Numbered from the stretch's first letter, positions 17,813 to 26,636 are shown. The stretch: 64,000 nt of DNA from JAEUKA01 sp035328405 (GCA_035328405.1 DAOLIT010000005.1:43110-107109), one strand, 5' to 3'. The notes: generated from the sequence alone by a model not told the origin. Made by a program: numbers and translations.

Positions 17813-19339
17813 TCACTTGGGCTTCGACGCCTTTGGAGGCTCGTCGCTGAAACCGTATTCTCGTAGTTTGTAGAGGAGAGCCCGATGGGAGAGGTCTAGC
17901 AGGCGAGCGGCTGCGGAGCGGTTCCCTCCTGTTCTGTGAAGTGCTCGCGCAATCAGTTCCTTTTCGATGCGTATGGTGGCTGTTTTGATCGACAGATCAG
18001 AGGCCCCCAAACCTTCCGAAACCCTCGCTACAGTCCCCCCTTTTTCCTCCCCCAAAGTCCCCCCTTCGCCACTCTTTTCCCAATCTGTTTTGGCTAAAAA
18101 ACCGCTCGCCACATCGAAAGGAAGGTCGCTCGATTCAAGCCTGGTTTTTTCACACAACACCACTGCACGCTCAATCAAGTTTTCGAGCTCTCGCACGTTG
18201 CCCGGAAACGGATACCGCTGCAACGCCTGCTGTGCGGAAGGAGACATCGACACAATGGGACGACCAAGGCGTTGCGCTGTCCTCCGCAGAACATGAAAAG
18301 CAAGCGGCAAGATGTCTTCCGGTCGTTCCCTCAGCGGCGGAACACAGAGTTCCACCACGCTCAAACGGTAGTACAAATCGGCACGGAACCGGCCTGCCTC
18401 GACCTCCTTGGATAGATTCCGCAGCGTCGCCGCCAGCACGCGAACATCAACGGCGACTTCCTGGGTACTCCCAACGGGCAGAATTTTTTGCTCTTGCAGC
18501 ACACGCAACAGTTTGACCTGAAGCTTCAGGGGCAACTCTCCGATTTCATCCAGAAACAGAGTTCCCAAAGAGGCTTGCCGGAACACCCCCGGTTCATCTC
18601 GAAAGGCATCTGTGAAGGCCCCCTGAACATGACCAAACAACAGACTTTCCAGCAGCGTTTCCGGCAGAGCCCCACAGTTGATCGCGATAAATGGTCCGTC
18701 TTGCCGAGGCGAACATCGGTGAATCGCCCGCGCCAACACTTCCTTTCCTGTTCCCGATTCCCCCAAAAGAAGTACAGGCGTTTTGTGAACCGCAACCTTC
18801 CTGATCTGCCGCAGCAGTTCCTGCATCGCTTTGGACTCTGCAAGGATTCCTTCTGTCCCCGCGGAAACCCCGTTCCTGTCTGTCTGTTCCGGCAAAAACC
18901 GGCCCGCTGTTCGGTCCCCAAGCACCCCCTCTCGCGCTGCCGCCTTGTGCAGAGCCAACTGCACTTCAGCGGCTTTCAGTGGCCATCCCAGCACGTCGTA
19001 CGCACCCGCCCCGATCAGGCTGCGCACCTGCAAAGGAGAGGGATGCTTAGAGGCAACGAGCACCGTCGAGGCCATGCCCTTCCATCTCGCTACCGCTGCC
19101 GCTTCCCCCTCTGCCTCCCCTTCGGCGTCCGCAGGGTCAAGTTCTGCGACAAGCAGATCTCCCCCTTTTCCCAAACACAGCGCGGCGGCGGCCTCGGTCG
19201 AACTTGTGACCAGCGAGACTGAAAAACCCTCTTCTCGCAACGACTCCGCAACATATCGTCCGCGCGCCGCGTCTTGCGTCCACACAAGCGCCTGACGACT
19301 CCCAAACGTGTTCTGATCACACTCCTTTTTGCGAACCAT
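17813..19339 (-). CDS. Sigma-54 dependent transcriptional regulator with degenerate receiver domain
   Basis: About 508 residues from MVRKKECDQ (19339); the longer frame to 19390 would overlap the upstream gene further. A receiver-like domain (about 15-130) is followed by an AAA+ domain with Walker A GESGTGKEVLARAIH, Walker B GTLFLDEIGEL, and a Fis-type helix-turn-helix near the end (GNRSAAARLLDLSHRALLYK). Two key positions differ from the norm: the phosphoacceptor strand reads DLLVAELDP, with Glu where Asp is expected, and the sigma-54 contact loop is GAFTDA rather than GAFTGA. The first could mimic permanent phosphorylation. No histidine kinase is adjacent. It overlaps the BKACE-like gene by 23 bases, suggesting one operon. 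Confidence 0.88.
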   Translation of the reverse strand: MVRKKECDQNTFGSRQALVWTQDAARGRYVAESLREEGFSVSLVTSSTEAAAALCLGKGGDLLVAELDPADAEGEAEGEAAAVARWKGMASTVLVASKHPSPLQVRSLIGAGAYDVLGWPLKAAEVQLALHKAAAREGVLGDRTAGRFLPEQTDRNGVSAGTEGILAESKAMQELLRQIRKVAVHKTPVLLLGESGTGKEVLARAIHRCSPRQDGPFIAINCGALPETLLESLLFGHVQGAFTDAFRDEPGVFRQASLGTLFLDEIGELPLKLQVKLLRVLQEQKILPVGSTQEVAVDVRVLAATLRNLSKEVEAGRFRADLYYRLSVVELCVPPLRERPEDILPLAFHVLRRTAQRLGRPIVSMSPSAQQALQRYPFPGNVRELENLIERAVVLCEKTRLESSDLPFDVASGFLAKTDWEKSGEGGTLGEEKGGTVARVSEGLGASDLSIKTATIRIEKELIARALHRTGGNRSAAARLLDLSHRALLYKLREYGFSDEPPKASKPK

Positions 19340-20219
19340 GGGGGCCCGGAAGTACGTCGCACAGCGCCCTTGCCTGCGCCGGGGTTGCAATCGATCGCCC
19401 CACCTCTTTTGCGACAGACACCAGTGCCTCGATGAGCTTTCCGTTCGACTTGGTTTTGTCTCCGTTCGGAAGGTAGAACGTGTCTTCGAGGCCTGTTCGC
19501 AGATGTCCGCCTAGCTCTGCCGCTCGACGGTGGACGGCCCACACTTCCCTTTGTCCGATTCCGATGGTCTGGAAGTGGGACCCTTTCGGGAGTTCCGCAC
19601 ACAGAAGCGGCAGCCACTCCGGCTTGCACGGCATTCCGCTCGCAACTCCCATCACAAACGAAACGTGAATCGGTCCTTTTAGCAGACCCACCTGTTGAAA
19701 AAGACCAATCGATCGCACAATCCCAGTATCAAAACATTCGCACTCCGGCACCGTCCCAACCGCTTGCATCGCCGCGAGCATTTTTTCGATTTTTTCCACC
19801 GGATTGTCAAACACCAAAGGGGGCCACGCCCATCGCCCATCCGAACGTGTTTTCAGGTAATTCAGGGACCCCGCATTGAGCGCCGCGAGTTCTGGACGAA
19901 TTCGACCCAGACACGCAATCGGCGCACTCACATCCATTCCAATCACCCCCGTAGACATGTTCACCAGGATGTCCGGCACCCGCGCCCGAATCGCCGAGTC
20001 AATCTCTGCCACCACGTCTTCTTCCCACGTCGGAAAACGCCCCATTCCCGGAGCCTGTTGTCGGTAGTGACAATGGACCACCGTCGCCCCTGCATCGAAC
20101 GCTTCATGCGCTGCCTGCGCCATTTCTGCCGCCGTCACAGGCACTGGATGCGCCGCCGGGTCCGTCAGCACCCCCGTTAGCGCGCACGTAATCACCACTG
20201 GGTTTTCTGTTTGGCTCAT
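19317..20219 (-). CDS. BKACE/Kce family beta-keto acid cleavage enzyme (DUF849)
   Basis: 300 residues. The TIM-barrel signature of 3-keto-5-aminohexanoate cleavage enzymes is visible: ITCALTGVLTD at the N-terminus, the metal-binding HxH in GATVVHCHYRQ, NMSTG in strand 3, CECFDTG, and HVSFVMGV. The family uses Zn2+ to condense beta-keto acids with acetyl-CoA, giving a CoA ester and acetoacetate; the lysine-fermentation member is Kce. Which beta-keto acid is used here cannot be read from the sequence. The ATG 20219 is preceded by CACAGG. The sigma-54 regulator overlaps its 3' end. Confidence 0.88.
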   Translation of the reverse strand: MSQTENPVVITCALTGVLTDPAAHPVPVTAAEMAQAAHEAFDAGATVVHCHYRQQAPGMGRFPTWEEDVVAEIDSAIRARVPDILVNMSTGVIGMDVSAPIACLGRIRPELAALNAGSLNYLKTRSDGRWAWPPLVFDNPVEKIEKMLAAMQAVGTVPECECFDTGIVRSIGLFQQVGLLKGPIHVSFVMGVASGMPCKPEWLPLLCAELPKGSHFQTIGIGQREVWAVHRRAAELGGHLRTGLEDTFYLPNGDKTKSNGKLIEALVSVAKEVGRSIATPAQARALCDVLPGPHGSQKGV

Positions 20220-20283
20220 CCTGTGACCCTATCAAATTCCTACAAACGCGTACCCCTTAAAAAATACATTTCTCCGATTCCGG

Positions 20284-21102
20284 TCAATTCGAGCGGTTGA
20301 GGAATACGGTCAGCCGGTTGCTTGCCGCGTGGCTCACCACCAAGTCAAGTTGGCCTTTCCCGTCGAGATCAGCGATCGCAATCGCACTTGGCGTGCGGTC
20401 CACCAGCAACCGTATCGGGGGTTCAAAGCCTCCCCCTCCCCGACCAAACATCACCCCTATCGTGGGAAGTGCCGCATCACACATGGCCAAATCCAACAAT
20501 CCATCCTGATTGATGTCTCCGCTGGCAAGACACGTCGGACCATACCCCGGAAGTCCCAGATAGTAATCGAAATCGGCGGGCGTGTTTGTGACCGCCGGTC
20601 CCCCTCCGAAACTCCCATCCACAAGACCCTTGTTCAGGAAGACATGCAGAGAACTACTTTTCGCGCTGACCACCGCCAAGTCCGGTTTTTTGTCCCCGTT
20701 CAACTCAGCGGAAAGCAAGTCCGTCGGTTCGTTTCCAGCCGTAAACGTCGTCGCAAACGACAGCCCCTTCATCAGTTCTCCCCCGAGCAGCACGCTGATG
20801 TTCCCGATCCCCTGAGCGGTGCGAATCACTGCCACATCCTGTCGCAAATCGTTGTTGAAATCCGCCATCGCCAGCCGTGTCAGCGAATCCCCTACAAACA
20901 ACGGAGAAGGTCGCAGCGCATCCCCACTCGCCACAAACCCACTCTTCTGTGTCCCCAACAAAACCACCAAACAAGGCCGCACCCCCCCCACCAAATCCAA
21001 CACCCCATCCCCGTTTAGGTCCCCGCCCCACGCGCCCCGGAGAAGAATTCCCGTCCGTTTTAGACTGGACGGGGGTTCAATGCGCTCGTTCTGATCAGCC
21101 AA
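20284..21102 (-). pseudogene. FG-GAP/VCBS repeat lipoprotein, C-terminal fragment
   Basis: A 272-codon frame with FG-GAP repeats (GDLNGDGVLDLVGGV, ADFNNDLRQDVAVIR, AELNGDKKPDLAVVS, GDINQDGLLDLAMCD, ADLDGKGQLDLVVS), a calcium-binding beta-propeller pattern of extracellular proteins. It is the displaced 3' part of the gene whose 5' part lies at 24379-25176. The first 26 codons (MADQNERIEPPSSLK...) come from the inserted element, not from the original gene; the original sequence resumes at LNGDG just past the GTCCCC at 21019-21024. Joining the halves through one GTCCCC restores AVGDLNGDGVLDLV in frame. Without a signal peptide this fragment would not be exported. Confidence 0.85.
21019..21024. 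repeat. Left copy of 6-bp direct repeat GTCCCC (target duplication)
   Basis: GTCCCC occurs at 21019-21024, 22699-22704 and 24379-24384: left of copy 1, between the copies, and right of copy 2. Flanking bases differ on both sides, so the shared word is exactly 6 bp. Confidence 0.85.
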
Positions 21103-21145
21103 CTACGTCGCGCTATCCCCCATCAAGAAGTGCCTTGCGAACGCA

Positions 21146-22285
21146 TCAGTGGGTGCTGCTGCGTGCGTTGGCCGTCCGATTCACCGTCGAGACATCCACT
21201 TTGGGACGCGCCGCCTCACGAATCGGTCGCATCACAAACTCGGGCAGAAAGGGGGGCGCCGCCGCCTGGGAACGGACTCCGCCGCCACCGACGTTTTCCT
21301 TGCGATTGTTGGTCACACAGACGAGCAGCGCACGAAGCTTGGCCAGATCTTCGCGTGCAGTACCCAGTTCCTCTTCTACCGCTGGCTCTGCGGACAAGCT
21401 GAAGTCTGTGGCGGAGTCTACGTTGTAGGCTCCGTAGTCGCGCAGTGCGACAGCAATGGCTCGGCCTTGCGGTGACAGACCGAGCGCATTGGGATCAACC
21501 GATCGCGGCAAGATCACGAGCTGTCCGATCGGAACATGTCCCCCATAGTCACGCTCTCCACCGTCATCTTGCTCGCTGGCTGGCCAGACAGGACCTGAGC
21601 GTTGGAGTCGCCTGGGAAGCGTAAACGTCAACGCATGATGGATTCCGTTCCGCAGCTCTCCGCGACGGATCAGACCGCCAAGCGCACTGCCACCATAGGC
21701 CCGCTGGCCACCCCAAAAAACCCCGGGCCCGAGCAGATCCGTCCGCGTGTGTCCTTCGACATCAAAGCCACCATCAGGACGACGGACGGCGCGCCACATC
21801 TCATCGGCAGCGCGGTGATCCGGCGTCACAATGTGAAGATGGGCATCGCTGTCGGGAGTGCGCGGCAGCGCGGGCGTTGCTCTGGTCGGAATGTGAATCG
21901 TGGCAACGATCCGGCCACGCAAGTGGATCTTCCTGATCGGGTCCGTCTCTTTGGCGACATAGATCGGATGCCCCCACTCAGCCGCAACAATCCAAGCCGG
22001 AATCGAAGGGTCCCGAACAGAGCGCGTGCAACGATCCCGCGCTGTTTCCACCGTCGCCCCACTTCCAATCGGTGTGTTCCATGGTGAGTCCGTCGAAAAA
22101 GGCCAGTACGCCGGGTCCCGGCGCGCTTCGACCTTGGGCTGAACCGGATCTGCTCTGCCGCTTTTCATCGGACTTGGCACCGTACCCAGGCCAACCCCGA
22201 GAAGTCCCAGCGCCATCCCCACCTGCTGCGCCCGACGCATCCATCTCTGTTTCCATTTCCGTCGCTGTGCAACCAGCTCCACCAT
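21146..22285 (-). CDS. Probable exported protein of unknown function (element copy 1)
   Basis: 379 residues. A basic N-terminus followed by a hydrophobic stretch (VGMALGLLGVGLGTV, about 23-37) looks like a signal peptide or membrane anchor. The mature part starts with WPFSTDSPWNTPIGSGA, a sequence style I associate with a family of secreted, uncharacterised proteins of actinobacteria and myxobacteria; further conserved-looking segments are DSDAHLHIVTPDHRA, GGSALGGLIRRGELRNGIHH, LGLSPQGRAIAVALRDYGAY. Several His and Asp residues could be catalytic, but no enzyme class is assigned. It is the only substantial gene in the element. Identical protein at 22826-23965. Confidence 0.75.
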   Translation of the reverse strand: MVELVAQRRKWKQRWMRRAQQVGMALGLLGVGLGTVPSPMKSGRADPVQPKVEARRDPAYWPFSTDSPWNTPIGSGATVETARDRCTRSVRDPSIPAWIVAAEWGHPIYVAKETDPIRKIHLRGRIVATIHIPTRATPALPRTPDSDAHLHIVTPDHRAADEMWRAVRRPDGGFDVEGHTRTDLLGPGVFWGGQRAYGGSALGGLIRRGELRNGIHHALTFTLPRRLQRSGPVWPASEQDDGGERDYGGHVPIGQLVILPRSVDPNALGLSPQGRAIAVALRDYGAYNVDSATDFSLSAEPAVEEELGTAREDLAKLRALLVCVTNNRKENVGGGGVRSQAAAPPFLPEFVMRPIREAARPKVDVSTVNRTANARSSTH

Positions 22286-22310
22286 GTTTCAGATCTCTCT
22301 TCGCAGACCG

Positions 22311-22502
22311 TTATACCGCGAGCATCCACTGGCAGGTCACCTCTCTTTCCATTTTCCGTTCGAGTCCAAAGAGAAAGTGATACACACGCGGAGCAGCAGA
22401 GAAATCACGAAGACCCAAGAGCAAGCGCCGTGGCCAGTCCTCAGCTACACCGCGAACTGGTTTGTCGAAGTAGGGAGTCCCAAACGGATTGTCTTTTGTC
22501 AT
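22311..22502 (-). CDS. Possible 63-residue protein (element copy 1)
   Basis: A short frame upstream of the 379-codon gene in the same direction, 25 bases away. The sequence (MTKDNPFGTPYFDKPVRGVA..., ending in EREVTCQWMLAV) is protein-like in composition and the frame is open for nine codons before the ATG, so it may be the remnant of a longer gene. No ribosome site or family recognised. The remaining 200 bases up to the element end at 22698 hold nothing I can name. Confidence 0.3.
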   Translation of the reverse strand: MTKDNPFGTPYFDKPVRGVAEDWPRRLLLGLRDFSAAPRVYHFLFGLERKMEREVTCQWMLAV

Positions 22503-22698
22503 GCTTGGTCGCTCGCCACCGAGGAGCAGTCTTGTCTGCTAGCTACCGTCTGTTTGAGGCACCATTCCTCTAGCAAAAGGCCGCATTTGGAGGCACCCCG
22601 CCAGTCGCCCACTCCGCAGCGCCACCCGCGGTCCTTCCTGCTGGTTCCCACCGTCGCACATGTAGGCGTTGAGGGGTCATTTCGTAATGGGCTCAGGC

Positions 22699-22704
22699 GT
22701 CCCC
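22699..22704. repeat. Middle copy of GTCCCC direct repeat
   Basis: Separates the two 1,674-bp copies. Its presence between the copies means the repeating period is 1,680 bp. Confidence 0.85.
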
Positions 22705-22825
22705 GCCCCACGCGCCCCGGAGAAGAATTCCCGTCCGTTTTAGACTGGACGGGGGTTCAATGCGCTCGTTCTGATCAGCCAACTACGTCGCGCTATCCCC
22801 CATCAAGAAGTGCCTTGCGAACGCA

Positions 22826-23965
22826 TCAGTGGGTGCTGCTGCGTGCGTTGGCCGTCCGATTCACCGTCGAGACATCCACTTTGGGACGCGCCGCCTCACG
22901 AATCGGTCGCATCACAAACTCGGGCAGAAAGGGGGGCGCCGCCGCCTGGGAACGGACTCCGCCGCCACCGACGTTTTCCTTGCGATTGTTGGTCACACAG
23001 ACGAGCAGCGCACGAAGCTTGGCCAGATCTTCGCGTGCAGTACCCAGTTCCTCTTCTACCGCTGGCTCTGCGGACAAGCTGAAGTCTGTGGCGGAGTCTA
23101 CGTTGTAGGCTCCGTAGTCGCGCAGTGCGACAGCAATGGCTCGGCCTTGCGGTGACAGACCGAGCGCATTGGGATCAACCGATCGCGGCAAGATCACGAG
23201 CTGTCCGATCGGAACATGTCCCCCATAGTCACGCTCTCCACCGTCATCTTGCTCGCTGGCTGGCCAGACAGGACCTGAGCGTTGGAGTCGCCTGGGAAGC
23301 GTAAACGTCAACGCATGATGGATTCCGTTCCGCAGCTCTCCGCGACGGATCAGACCGCCAAGCGCACTGCCACCATAGGCCCGCTGGCCACCCCAAAAAA
23401 CCCCGGGCCCGAGCAGATCCGTCCGCGTGTGTCCTTCGACATCAAAGCCACCATCAGGACGACGGACGGCGCGCCACATCTCATCGGCAGCGCGGTGATC
23501 CGGCGTCACAATGTGAAGATGGGCATCGCTGTCGGGAGTGCGCGGCAGCGCGGGCGTTGCTCTGGTCGGAATGTGAATCGTGGCAACGATCCGGCCACGC
23601 AAGTGGATCTTCCTGATCGGGTCCGTCTCTTTGGCGACATAGATCGGATGCCCCCACTCAGCCGCAACAATCCAAGCCGGAATCGAAGGGTCCCGAACAG
23701 AGCGCGTGCAACGATCCCGCGCTGTTTCCACCGTCGCCCCACTTCCAATCGGTGTGTTCCATGGTGAGTCCGTCGAAAAAGGCCAGTACGCCGGGTCCCG
23801 GCGCGCTTCGACCTTGGGCTGAACCGGATCTGCTCTGCCGCTTTTCATCGGACTTGGCACCGTACCCAGGCCAACCCCGAGAAGTCCCAGCGCCATCCCC
23901 ACCTGCTGCGCCCGACGCATCCATCTCTGTTTCCATTTCCGTCGCTGTGCAACCAGCTCCACCAT
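22826..23965 (-). CDS. Probable exported protein of unknown function (element copy 2)
   Basis: Predicted protein identical to that at 21146-22285: 379 residues, signal-like N-terminus, then WPFSTDSPWNTPIGSGA. Two identical copies in tandem could raise gene dosage. See the copy 1 entry for motifs. Confidence 0.75.
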   Translation of the reverse strand: MVELVAQRRKWKQRWMRRAQQVGMALGLLGVGLGTVPSPMKSGRADPVQPKVEARRDPAYWPFSTDSPWNTPIGSGATVETARDRCTRSVRDPSIPAWIVAAEWGHPIYVAKETDPIRKIHLRGRIVATIHIPTRATPALPRTPDSDAHLHIVTPDHRAADEMWRAVRRPDGGFDVEGHTRTDLLGPGVFWGGQRAYGGSALGGLIRRGELRNGIHHALTFTLPRRLQRSGPVWPASEQDDGGERDYGGHVPIGQLVILPRSVDPNALGLSPQGRAIAVALRDYGAYNVDSATDFSLSAEPAVEEELGTAREDLAKLRALLVCVTNNRKENVGGGGVRSQAAAPPFLPEFVMRPIREAARPKVDVSTVNRTANARSSTH

Positions 23966-23990
23966 GTTTCAGATCTCTCTTCGCAGACCG

Positions 23991-24182
23991 TTATACCGCG
24001 AGCATCCACTGGCAGGTCACCTCTCTTTCCATTTTCCGTTCGAGTCCAAAGAGAAAGTGATACACACGCGGAGCAGCAGAGAAATCACGAAGACCCAAGA
24101 GCAAGCGCCGTGGCCAGTCCTCAGCTACACCGCGAACTGGTTTGTCGAAGTAGGGAGTCCCAAACGGATTGTCTTTTGTCAT
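23991..24182 (-). CDS. Possible 63-residue protein (element copy 2)
   Basis: Identical to the frame at 22311-22502, upstream of the second 379-codon gene. Same doubts apply. Confidence 0.3.
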   Translation of the reverse strand: MTKDNPFGTPYFDKPVRGVAEDWPRRLLLGLRDFSAAPRVYHFLFGLERKMEREVTCQWMLAV

Positions 24183-24372
24183 GCTTGGTCGCTCGCCACC
24201 GAGGAGCAGTCTTGTCTGCTAGCTACCGTCTGTTTGAGGCACCATTCCTCTAGCAAAAGGCCGCATTTGGAGGCACCCCGCCAGTCGCCCACTCCGCAGC
24301 GCCACCCGCGGTCCTTCCTGCTGGTTCCCACCGTCGCACATGTAGGCGTTGAGGGGTCATTTCGTAATGGGC

Positions 24373-25176
24373 TCAGGCGTCCCCAACTGCTAGGCTGCGG
24401 GGGTTGGTTGGGGTGGGGCAGTCGATTGTGGGGGGGCCGGGGTTGATGAGGATGGGGGTGCGGGGGCCGATTTGGTCGAAGGAAAGGTTTTGAAACAAAG
24501 AAAGGGAGTCCCCCACTCCGGTGGTGAAGAGGTCCTTTTGGCCATCGGCGTTGATGTCCACAGCTTTTACGGAAAAGGGCTGGGTGGGAATGTCAGCGGT
24601 AAGGGGTGGAAAGAAGGTGCCGTCTCCATTCCCATACAGAACCGAAAGCAAGCCTCCAGAAAGGGAACCGGCGTTTGCACCCTCGGTCATCCCGACCAGG
24701 GCAAGATCAATGGTTCCATCTCCGTTGAGGTCTGTGGCCACAAGGTCAGTTGTGCTCGCATCCAAAGAGAGGTCCGTTCGTTCGACCCGAAGGCCCAAGG
24801 GCAATACGTGCCTCGCATGCTCGTCAGCACCCAGCGTCAACTCGATGCTTCCGCCCGCTTGCTCCATTCCCCCATGGGAGAGGCCGAGTACCCCTACACT
24901 CGTCACGGTCTCGGCTGAAACGCTGGGAGGGGGAGTCAATCGGAATATGCGGGGAAGGCCGCCGCCAGCCTCGGTGGCACCGCGACGAATGGCGGCGAAG
25001 GGTTCTTCGTTTGTCGTATGCCGCCATTCAATGGAATACGTCTCGTAGGTTCCAGCGCCAGAGACGGCCAGTTCGACGCAAGCACCGTCCGTTCTGCTGC
25101 AAACCGGCGCGCAGCCCGTTCCGATTCCGAGTGCCAGCACAACAAAACAAGCGTTCCGAACAAACCAAGTCGTCAT
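24373..25176 (-). pseudogene. FG-GAP/VCBS repeat lipoprotein, N-terminal fragment
   Basis: Starts MTTWFVRNACFVVLALGIGT with lipobox GIGTGCAP, so the intact protein was a lipoprotein; an AGGG site precedes the ATG at 25176. After a Ser/Thr-rich region come FG-GAP-like repeats (ATDLNGDGTIDLALVGM, AVDINADGQKDLFTTGV). The frame ends PTNPRSLAVGDA-stop: the last two codons and the stop derive from the inserted element. Splicing at GTCCCC to the fragment at 20284-21024 restores a continuous gene of about 510 codons. The fragment alone would still make an exported, truncated lipoprotein. It is followed upstream by a PEGA-domain gene 29 bases away. Confidence 0.85.
24379..24384. repeat. Right copy of GTCCCC direct repeat (target duplication)
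   Basis: On the coding strand GGGGAC encodes the Gly-Asp of the FG-GAP motif; it is the six bases needed once, but present at both junctions of the split gene. Confidence 0.85.
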
Positions 25177-25205
25177 GGTATATGCCCTAAAATAGGTCAG
25201 CGAAG

Positions 25206-26636
25206 TCATGGCAACCAATCCACCCGATCGCTCGATTGGGGGACAAGACCGAAAAGCAGCGAGACACCCAAGGTCGCCGCAGCACCCGCACCCACAACGA
25301 TCCATGGCCACACTTTCCGCTTGGGCGCGAGCTTTCGTTTTTCGGCCCTCACAACGGTGTGTGCGATGGGTTCGAGCGCAAGTTCCAGCGATAGGGCGGA
25401 ATTGGGGGACGGGGTGACGGTTGTTTCAAGGGGTTTGTAACCGTTGGCTCGCAACGACACCTTGATCGGTTCTGCCCACAGGACCCGTCGCAGCGGCGTT
25501 GTACCGAGCCGCACAGACCCCAGAAACACCTCGGCCCCTGTCGGTTCTGTTGAAACCAACAGAGTGCCTGTCCGCCGCTTGTATGCCTTGGCCAAGACAT
25601 CGGGAGTTTGCTTCTTGAGAAGCGCCAACACATCCGATGGAGAACACCCCGGACAAGGCACTTCCGCCTGCGCCGCAGGCTCTGCAACATCGCGGTGTCT
25701 CACAAACAAACGGAGCAGCCACCCGTCGCTTTTTTCCATGCGTTTTGCCGTCGCGTGGAGGACGAATTCCACCTCGGCTTTTTGTGCCAACAGTTGCTGG
25801 CAATTGGGCTTGGCCATGCAGTCGCGCAGATGCGGGGCCAGATTCAGCGCATGTTCCACCGTCAGCGCGGTCGAACCGACAGAACGCAAGGACTCCTCCA
25901 GGACGGCTCGTATGTCTTCGCGCTGTTCGGGAAAAAGCTGTGTCAGTTCATCCACCGTCAGCGCAGCGGGCAAAAGGGAGAAGACCAACGTGCTGGTTTC
26001 GCGATCGAAACGCACCTCATAATAACGACCAGGGGCAATCCCAAACTGTCCGTCGATTCGTTTGTTGGGATACTCGATGCCCATCCGATGTTCCCCTGGG
26101 GACAGGAGCAGCGGCGAAGACAGAGGCAACATCCCGACGAGTCGCTCATCAACAGAGAGAAACGCGCCAGGCTCGGTCAGCACAATGACTTGCGCGGCCA
26201 GGGGGAACGGCGGTTTGGTCGCCTCGCGTGCGACTTGCAGCATGTCGTCGTCGTTTTTTTTGGCCGGGTCGGACAAATACCGGCGAAACAAATCCACGGA
26301 TTCGACGGTGCGCTGTTCTTCGCGCGCGAGGCGTGCCAAATGAAACAAGCCCTCTGCTGTCGGTGCGAGCCTGTACGACTCGGACAAGGCTGCATAGGCG
26401 CGACTCAGGTTTTTTTCCTTGAGCGCAGCCAGACCCTCGTCCGTGAGTTTTTCCGCCGCTGTGCGTTGGGCAGAGGCCGGCTTGCGTGGTTTTGCCCGAG
26501 GCTTGGCAAAACCAAATGGCGTCGCGTGGCACAGCAGGCAGCACACGATCCAAAAGGACAGCAGAAAGCGAACCGGGGCGTGCGATGACCTTGCTCGAGG
26601 CAAGTTCACAACATCAGCACACCATGAAAGGTTCAA
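25206..26636 (-). CDS. PEGA-domain protein with TPR-like N-terminus and C-terminal membrane anchor
   Basis: 476 residues from a TTG at 26636; a GTG at 26609 (VNLPRARSSHAPVRFLLSFW) gives a neater signal peptide and may be the true start. After the signal comes a TPR-like segment (DEGLAALKEKNLSRAYAALS, about 65-110), a central region with four Cys, and a PEGA domain at about 355-410 (TGTLLVSTEPTGAEVFLGS, with LGTTPLRRVLWAEP). A membrane helix follows near 445-467 (WPWIVVGAGAAATLGVSLLF). PEGA proteins with TPRs are frequent in Myxococcota surface and secretion loci; the role is unknown. It lies upstream of the split FG-GAP lipoprotein, with a 29-base gap, probably in one operon. Confidence 0.82.
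   Translation of the reverse strand: MNLSWCADVVNLPRARSSHAPVRFLLSFWIVCCLLCHATPFGFAKPRAKPRKPASAQRTAAEKLTDEGLAALKEKNLSRAYAALSESYRLAPTAEGLFHLARLAREEQRTVESVDLFRRYLSDPAKKNDDDMLQVAREATKPPFPLAAQVIVLTEPGAFLSVDERLVGMLPLSSPLLLSPGEHRMGIEYPNKRIDGQFGIAPGRYYEVRFDRETSTLVFSLLPAALTVDELTQLFPEQREDIRAVLEESLRSVGSTALTVEHALNLAPHLRDCMAKPNCQQLLAQKAEVEFVLHATAKRMEKSDGWLLRLFVRHRDVAEPAAQAEVPCPGCSPSDVLALLKKQTPDVLAKAYKRRTGTLLVSTEPTGAEVFLGSVRLGTTPLRRVLWAEPIKVSLRANGYKPLETTVTPSPNSALSLELALEPIAHTVVRAEKRKLAPKRKVWPWIVVGAGAAATLGVSLLFGLVPQSSDRVDWLP

Larger units (their letters stand above)
21025..22698 (-). mobile_element. 1,674-bp element without recognisable transposase, copy 1
   Basis: Bases 21025-22698 are repeated as 22705-24378 with no difference I could find, and the pair interrupts an FG-GAP gene. 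Each copy is bordered by GTCCCC. The ends are GCCCCACGCGCC (21025) and ...GGGCTCAGGC (22698); they do not form terminal inverted repeats beyond GCC. A 7-bp hairpin (CCCGTCC at 21050-21056 with GGACGGG at 21067-21073) lies near one end. The cargo is one 379-codon gene for a probable exported protein and perhaps a 63-codon frame. No transposase, recombinase or HUH motif is visible in any frame, so it would need to be mobilised in trans, or the duplication arose some other way. Confidence 0.65.
22705..24378 (-). mobile_element. 1,674-bp element, copy 2 (tandem, same orientation)
   Basis: Identical to 21025-22698 as far as I can compare by eye over the full length. The right border abuts GTCCCC and then the 5' part of the FG-GAP gene (AACTGCTAGGC...). 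Identity of the two copies means a recent event, ongoing homogenisation, or an assembly duplication. Confidence 0.65.

Noticed and set aside
21025..24378. Ordinary insertion sequence (IS) pair
   Set aside because: No transposase-like gene in any frame and no terminal inverted repeats beyond three bases, so I list it only as an unclassified element.
24373..25311. Longer start for the FG-GAP N-terminal fragment (MAMDRCGCGCC...)
   Set aside because: The upstream part overlaps the PEGA gene and is Cys-rich and unprotein-like; the lipoprotein signal starts at 25176.
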